Below, piece by piece: positions 59,303 through 64,000 of a stretch of DNA of 64,000 nt (position 1 is its first letter; every line of letters begins with the position of its first letter). This DNA is from Pseudomonas capeferrum (lineage in GTDB: Bacteria; Pseudomonadota; Gammaproteobacteria; Pseudomonadales; Pseudomonadaceae), in contig NZ_JMIT01000003.1 in assembly GCF_000731675.1 (NCBI RefSeq), positions 726,058-790,057 on the forward strand, in the 5' to 3' direction. Below the pieces are notes generated by a model. That model was not told where the DNA came from and did no database searches. It saw nothing but the letters and a program-made list of their open reading frames with translations. Made by a program: the position numbers and the translations under genes.

Positions 59303-60718
59303 TCATAGGCCTGCGTGGGCGGCGATGGCGGCGGCGATGGCCAGGGCCAGCTCTTCGGGTTTGCGCTTGATCGAGTAGTTGGTCAGTTCAGGGTGGCTTT
59401 CGACGAAGCTGGTGTTGAACTGGCCGCTACGGAATTCCGGGTTGCGCAGGATTTCCTGGTAATACGCAGCAGTGGTCTTCACCCCCTGCACGCGCATGTC
59501 GTCCAGGGCCCGCAGGCCGCGGTCCATGGCTTCTTCCCAGGTCAACGCCCAGACCACCAGCTTCAGGCACATGGAGTCATAGAAGGGCGGAATGGTATAG
59601 CCGGTGTAGATCGCCGTGTCGGTGCGCACGCCTGGGCCGCCGGGTGCGTAATAGCGGGTGATCTTGCCGAAGCTGGGCAGGAAGTTGTTCTTCGGGTCTT
59701 CAGCGTTGATACGGAACTGCAGCGCGTAGCCGCGGTGCTGGATGTCTTCCTGCTTGACCGACAGCGGCAGGCCCGAAGCGATGCGGATCTGCTCGCGAAC
59801 GATGTCCAGGCCGGTGATTTCTTCGGTGATGGTGTGTTCCACCTGCACCCGGGTGTTCATCTCCATGAAGTACACCTCGCCATCGGCGAGCAAGAACTCC
59901 ACGGTACCGGCGTTTTCGTAATTCACGGCCTTGGCTGCACGCACCGCGAGGTCGCCGATGTAGGCGCGCTGCTCGGGAGTCAGCTGAGGGCTCGGGGCAA
60001 TCTCGATGAGCTTCTGGTTGCGGCGCTGGATCGAGCAATCGCGCTCGAACAGGTGCACCACGCTGCCAAAGCTGTCACCCAGGATCTGCGCCTCGATGTG
60101 CTTGGGGTTGACGATGCACTTTTCCAGAAACACTTCCGCAGAGCCAAAAGCCTTGGTGGCCTCGGAGATCACGCGGGGGAAGTTCTGTTCCAGTTCTTCA
60201 CGGCTGTTGCAACGGCGAATGCCGCGGCCGCCACCGCCGGAAGTGGCCTTGAGCATCACCGGATAGCCGATGCGGTCACCTTCGCTCAGGGCTTCATGGA
60301 TATCGGCAACGTTGCCTTCGGTGCCCGGTGTGACCGGTACGCCGGCCTTGATCATGGCGCGGCGCGCTTCGGTCTTGTCGCCCATGCGGCGAATGACTTC
60401 GGCAGCCGGGCCGATGAACTTGATCCCGCGCTCGGCGCAGATCTCTGCCAGTTCAGCGTTTTCCGACAAGAAACCGTAACCTGGGTGCAGGGCATCACAA
60501 CCGGTTTCGACAGCGAGGTTCACCAGCTTGCGCGGGTTCAGGTAACCGGCCAGTGGCTCGGCTCCGATGCTGTGGGCCTCGTCAGCGCGCTTGACGTGCA
60601 GCGCATGACGGTCGGCGTCGGAATAGATCGCTACCGAGCGTATGCCCATCTCGGCGCAGGCACGCACGATGCGGACTGCGATTTCACCTCGGTTGGCGAT
60701 CAGGATTTTTTTTATCAC
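59303..60718 (-). CDS. pycA: Pyruvate carboxylase subunit A (biotin carboxylase)
   Basis: 471-aa ATP-grasp enzyme that carboxylates the biotin of PycB. Family sequence: KKILIANRGEIAVRIVRACA at the start, ATP-binding KATSGGGGRGIRRCNSREEL (~residue 159), catalytic EFLLADGEVYFMEMNTRVQV and EHTITEEITGLDIVREQI. Close to AccC, but the adjacent pycB and the divergent pycR point to pyruvate carboxylase. Standard length, intact. Confidence 0.93.
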   Translation of the reverse strand: MIKKILIANRGEIAVRIVRACAEMGIRSVAIYSDADRHALHVKRADEAHSIGAEPLAGYLNPRKLVNLAVETGCDALHPGYGFLSENAELAEICAERGIKFIGPAAEVIRRMGDKTEARRAMIKAGVPVTPGTEGNVADIHEALSEGDRIGYPVMLKATSGGGGRGIRRCNSREELEQNFPRVISEATKAFGSAEVFLEKCIVNPKHIEAQILGDSFGSVVHLFERDCSIQRRNQKLIEIAPSPQLTPEQRAYIGDLAVRAAKAVNYENAGTVEFLLADGEVYFMEMNTRVQVEHTITEEITGLDIVREQIRIASGLPLSVKQEDIQHRGYALQFRINAEDPKNNFLPSFGKITRYYAPGGPGVRTDTAIYTGYTIPPFYDSMCLKLVVWALTWEEAMDRGLRALDDMRVQGVKTTAAYYQEILRNPEFRSGQFNTSFVESHPELTNYSIKRKPEELALAIAAAIAAHAGL

Positions 60719-60825
60719 TGGAGTCTTCCCAAAGCCGTAGGAACAGTCGAGCCGGTTCTACCGGTCGGCGCGTGACCAGACGTTGCTGGCCAGTCGCACA
60801 TTCACCCTAGCGCTGTAGGTCGATA

Positions 60826-60845
60826 AACAAAAATCAATATTTGTT
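60826..60845. promoter_or_regulatory. Palindrome in the pycA/pycR intergenic region
   Basis: AACAAA-AATCAATA-TTTGTT is a 20-bp inverted repeat with 6-bp exact arms in an AT-rich stretch, between the divergent pycA and pycR starts. A candidate PycR site. Confidence 0.5.
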
Positions 60846-60907
60846 AGGGGCAGTATTAGCAAAAGCTTATAGTGCCGTAACAAGGTTTTGCCGGAGCCGC
60901 GACAAAA

Positions 60908-61870
60908 ATGCGTAAGTCCTTGATGCGTATGACTTTGCGTCAATTGCAGATCTTCAATGAGGTGTGCGATTTACGCTCCTACAGCCGTGCAGCCGAGGAA
61001 ATGGCGCTCACGCAACCCGCCGTTAGTCTACAGATTCGCCAGCTCGAAGAGCTTATCGGCCAGCCGCTGTTCGAGTACGTCGGCAAGAAGCTTTACCTGA
61101 CCGAGGCAGCCGAAGCCCTGCAACGTGCCAGCCGGGATATCTTTGGCCGCCTGGAAAGCCTCGACATGCAACTGTCGGACATGCAGGGCTCACTGCAAGG
61201 GCAGTTGAAACTGGCGATCGAGTCCAGTGCCAAGTACTTCGTGCCACACCTGTTCGCCGCCTTCAAGCAGCGCCACCCGGAGGTCAACCTGACGCTCACG
61301 GTGGTCAACCGCGCCCAGGCGATCCGACGCCTTTCGGACAACCGTGACGATTTGATCATCATGTCGATGGTGCCGCAGGACATGGGGCTGGAATTCCTGC
61401 CGTTTCTGAACAATCCGATCGTCGCCGTGGCCCCGCCGGATCATCCGCTGTGCAAGCTCGACCACCTGCGCCTGCAAGACCTTGAGCCTCATACGCTGCT
61501 GGTCCGCGAACAAGGTTCGGGTACGCGCAAGGCTTGTGAGGAATACTTCAAGGACAAACGCGTGCACTTCACCCAGACCCTCGAAGTGGCATCGGCAGAT
61601 GCCCAGCGCGAATGCGTGATCGCCGGCTTGGGCATTGCCCTGCTGACCCGCCATGCCTTGAACATGGAGCTGGCCGCGGGCGTGCTCAAAGAGTTGCCGG
61701 TGGAGGAACTGCCGCTGTACCGCAGTTGGTGCGTGGTACAGGCCAAGGCCAAGCGGCAGTCGCCGGTGGCCCTGGCATTCTTGGCGTTCATCCGCAGCGA
61801 ACGGGTGCTGATCAGCGCGATTGTTGAGCGTTTTTCGGGGAAGATGCTGCCGAAGTCTGCCACACCGTGA
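60908..61870 (+). CDS. pycR: LysR-family regulator of pyruvate carboxylase
   Basis: 320-aa LysR-type regulator. HTH at ~12-70 (TLRQLQIFNEVCDLRSYSRA; MALTQPAVSLQIRQLEELIG). Divergent from pycAB; in P. aeruginosa the LysR gene in this position is PycR, reported to affect virulence in lung infection. GGAG lies 11 nt upstream of ATG 60908; ATG 60923 (MRMTLRQL) is an alternative start. Its last 59 bp overlap a gene on the other strand. Confidence 0.88.
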   Translation: MRKSLMRMTLRQLQIFNEVCDLRSYSRAAEEMALTQPAVSLQIRQLEELIGQPLFEYVGKKLYLTEAAEALQRASRDIFGRLESLDMQLSDMQGSLQGQLKLAIESSAKYFVPHLFAAFKQRHPEVNLTLTVVNRAQAIRRLSDNRDDLIIMSMVPQDMGLEFLPFLNNPIVAVAPPDHPLCKLDHLRLQDLEPHTLLVREQGSGTRKACEEYFKDKRVHFTQTLEVASADAQRECVIAGLGIALLTRHALNMELAAGVLKELPVEELPLYRSWCVVQAKAKRQSPVALAFLAFIRSERVLISAIVERFSGKMLPKSATP

Positions 61871-62030
61871 GCGCTTGCAGCTCAGGGTAGTCAACCAAGT
61901 CACGAAGCAATTGACGCTGGTCGCAGTAGCTTTCGATAGCGCGGCGATACTCCATCCGGCGCTGATCCTTTTCCTGCTGCTTGCGAGCCTTGGCGTTGGG
62001 TTGGTACGTACCGTCGAAGTCACGAGCCAT
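61812..62030 (-). CDS. Small conserved hypothetical protein (PA3496-like size), overlapping pycR
   Basis: 72-aa highly charged protein, MARDFDGTYQPNAKARKQQE followed by KDQRRMEYRRAIESYCDQRQ and LLRDLVDYPEL; helical by eye, no membrane segment. A strong ribosome site GGGAGA lies 6-7 nt upstream of the ATG. Composition is protein-like, and I recall similar small proteins in pseudomonads but did not check. The C-terminal third (from 61870) runs antisense to the 3' end of pycR. Confidence 0.65.
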   Translation of the reverse strand: MARDFDGTYQPNAKARKQQEKDQRRMEYRRAIESYCDQRQLLRDLVDYPELQALTVWQTSAASSPKNAQQSR

Positions 62031-62162
62031 TGCCTGTCTCCCAGTTAGGATGCGGGAGTTTCAGACTGGCTTCGGGAGTTTACGGTTTTGCGCCAGGGCG
62101 GTTACAAAATGGTGAATTTTGCTTGCCTGCGCAGGCGATGAGGCCCGCGCAGGCGCCGCAAG

Positions 62163-63029
62163 TCAATCGTCGGTGGCTTTGATTGACTTGGGCGATAGGC
62201 GCAGGCTGCGCAAGCTGCGCTTCACGCTCTTGAGGTGGTTGACCAGGCTCGGTCCACGCGCCATGGCAACACCCATGGCCAGCACATCGATCACCACCAG
62301 GTGGGCGATACGCGAGGTCAGCGGCGTATAGATTTCGGTGTCTTCATGCACATCGATGGCCAGGTTGACGGTCGAAAGCTCGGCCAAGGGGGTGGCGCTC
62401 GGGCACAGGGTAATCAGGTTGGCGCCACTCTCACGCACCAGGTTGGCGGTAATCAGCAGGTCTTTGGAACGGCCCGACTGGGAGATGCACACCGCCACGT
62501 CGCCCGGCTTCAAGGTGACCGCCGACATGGCCTGCATGTGCGGGTCGGAATAGGCCGCCGCGCTGAGCAGCAGGCGGAAGAACTTGTGCTGGGCATCGGC
62601 AGCCACCGCGCCCGATGCGCCAAAGCCATAAAACTCTACCCGCTGCGCCTGGGCCATGGCGCTCACGGCCTGCTGCAGCGCTTGTGGATCGAGGTGCTCG
62701 CGCACCTCCATCAGCGTATGCAAGGTAGTGTCGAAGATCTTCAGGCTGTAATCGGCTACCGAGTCGTCTTCATGGATCGCGAACTGCCCAAAGCTGGCCC
62801 CGGCGGCCAGGCTTTGCGCGAGTTTCAGCTTGAGGTCCTGAAAGCCTGAACAGCCAATCGCCCGGCAGAAACGTACGATGGTCGGTTCACTGATACCCAC
62901 GTTGTGCGCCAGGTCGGCCATCGAGCTGTGCATGACGGCAGCCGGGTCTAGCAGCACGTGGTCGGCTACTTTCAGTTCCGATTTGCGCAGCAGGTGGCGC
63001 GATTGGGCGATATGTTGCAACAGATTCAC
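62163..63029 (-). CDS. hexR: HexR, RpiR-family regulator of glucose metabolism
   Basis: 288-aa repressor. RpiR-type HTH at residues ~1-75 (LAHNVGISEPTIVRFCRAIG) and a SIS sugar-phosphate domain at ~125-265 (VEFYGFGASGAVAADAQHKF; VAVCISQSGRSKDLL). In P. putida HexR binds KDPG and represses zwf-pgl-eda, edd-glk and gap-1. Divergent from zwf over a HexR-box-like palindrome, as expected. Confidence 0.95.
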   Translation of the reverse strand: MNLLQHIAQSRHLLRKSELKVADHVLLDPAAVMHSSMADLAHNVGISEPTIVRFCRAIGCSGFQDLKLKLAQSLAAGASFGQFAIHEDDSVADYSLKIFDTTLHTLMEVREHLDPQALQQAVSAMAQAQRVEFYGFGASGAVAADAQHKFFRLLLSAAAYSDPHMQAMSAVTLKPGDVAVCISQSGRSKDLLITANLVRESGANLITLCPSATPLAELSTVNLAIDVHEDTEIYTPLTSRIAHLVVIDVLAMGVAMARGPSLVNHLKSVKRSLRSLRLSPKSIKATDD

Positions 63030-63073
63030 GGGCTGGACTCGGTTATGATCGGCTGGCCGGGATGTAGCTTTCT

Positions 63074-63088
63074 TGTAGTTATACTACA
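63074..63088. promoter_or_regulatory. HexR operator-like palindrome in the hexR/zwf region
   Basis: TGTAGT-TAT-ACTACA has exact 6-bp arms and begins with the TTGT half typical of HexR sites (TTGT-N7-8-ACAA). It lies 59 bp before the zwf start. Confidence 0.7.
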
Positions 63089-63132
63089 TGGGCGCCAACC
63101 CGCCCAGTTAAACGAACGTGGAGAGTGGTGGT

Positions 63133-64000
<868 letters not shown>

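Noticed and set aside
57334..59370. 678-codon open frame antisense to pycB
   Set aside because: Shadow frame over a certain gene and over the terminator and intergenic repeat; no domain.

Overview
The window is a core-genome segment of a GC-rich Pseudomonas, almost certainly the P. putida group. Gene content and order (pyrE, crc, rph, yicC, gmk ... rpoZ, spoT ... exbB-exbD-tonB, oxyR, recG, hupA, rubAB, ubiCA, phoBR, pst-phoU, purEK, aspA, pycBA, hexR, zwf) are those of the block that, from memory of the P. putida chromosome, lies close to oriC. Genes are dense on both strands with GC-rich codon use. I see no tRNA, rRNA, insertion sequence, prophage or CRISPR array.

Layout. 1-1012: iron-starvation ECF sigma factor with the start of its FecR regulator, behind a Fur-box-like site. 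1143-5152: pyrimidine salvage, catabolite control and RNA turnover (pyrE, crc, rph, yicC, gmk). 5187-10079: amine permease, gamma-glutamyl hydrolase-type amidotransferase, PuuA-type glutamine synthetase and a divergent LysR regulator, a gamma-glutamyl polyamine/amine catabolic set. 10259-13876: rpoZ-spoT-ridA and a lipoprotein. 14990-17139: ExbB-ExbD-TonB energy transducer. 17234-21724: oxyR-recG and a YbaK-HDOD fusion. 21778-26202: HU, rubredoxin and its reductase, first two ubiquinone genes, a small secreted protein. 26377-38950: the phosphate regulon (phoBR, then pstSCAB-phoU on the other strand) with Pho boxes ahead of phoB, pstC and pstS; between them lie a CNNM/CorC transporter, an M23 peptidase and a two-domain response regulator. 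39346-47656: metabolite:H+ symporter, thioesterase, mutarotase, purEK, aspA and its divergent LysR neighbour.

47833-57274 is the accessory-like part: AraC regulator, acetylpolyamine amidohydrolase, polyamine-binding protein, MocR-type regulator, PaiB-like protein, two GNAT acetyltransferases, then a homocysteine methyltransferase divergent from an amino-acid ABC transporter without its ATPase, and a remnant of an addiction-module antitoxin. 57397-64000: two-subunit pyruvate carboxylase (pycBA) with its LysR regulator, a small conserved gene, hexR and the start of zwf.

The most interesting non-coding observations are a possible attenuator leader ahead of purE, a 12-nt tandem array of DnaA-box-like units inside the MocR gene (which has two further perfect DnaA boxes), a family of hairpin repeats in the phoU-pstB-pstA and pycB-pycA junctions, and operator-like palindromes ahead of aspA and pycR and beside the antitoxin remnant. 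All gene calls come from reading the translated sequence; no database search was run.
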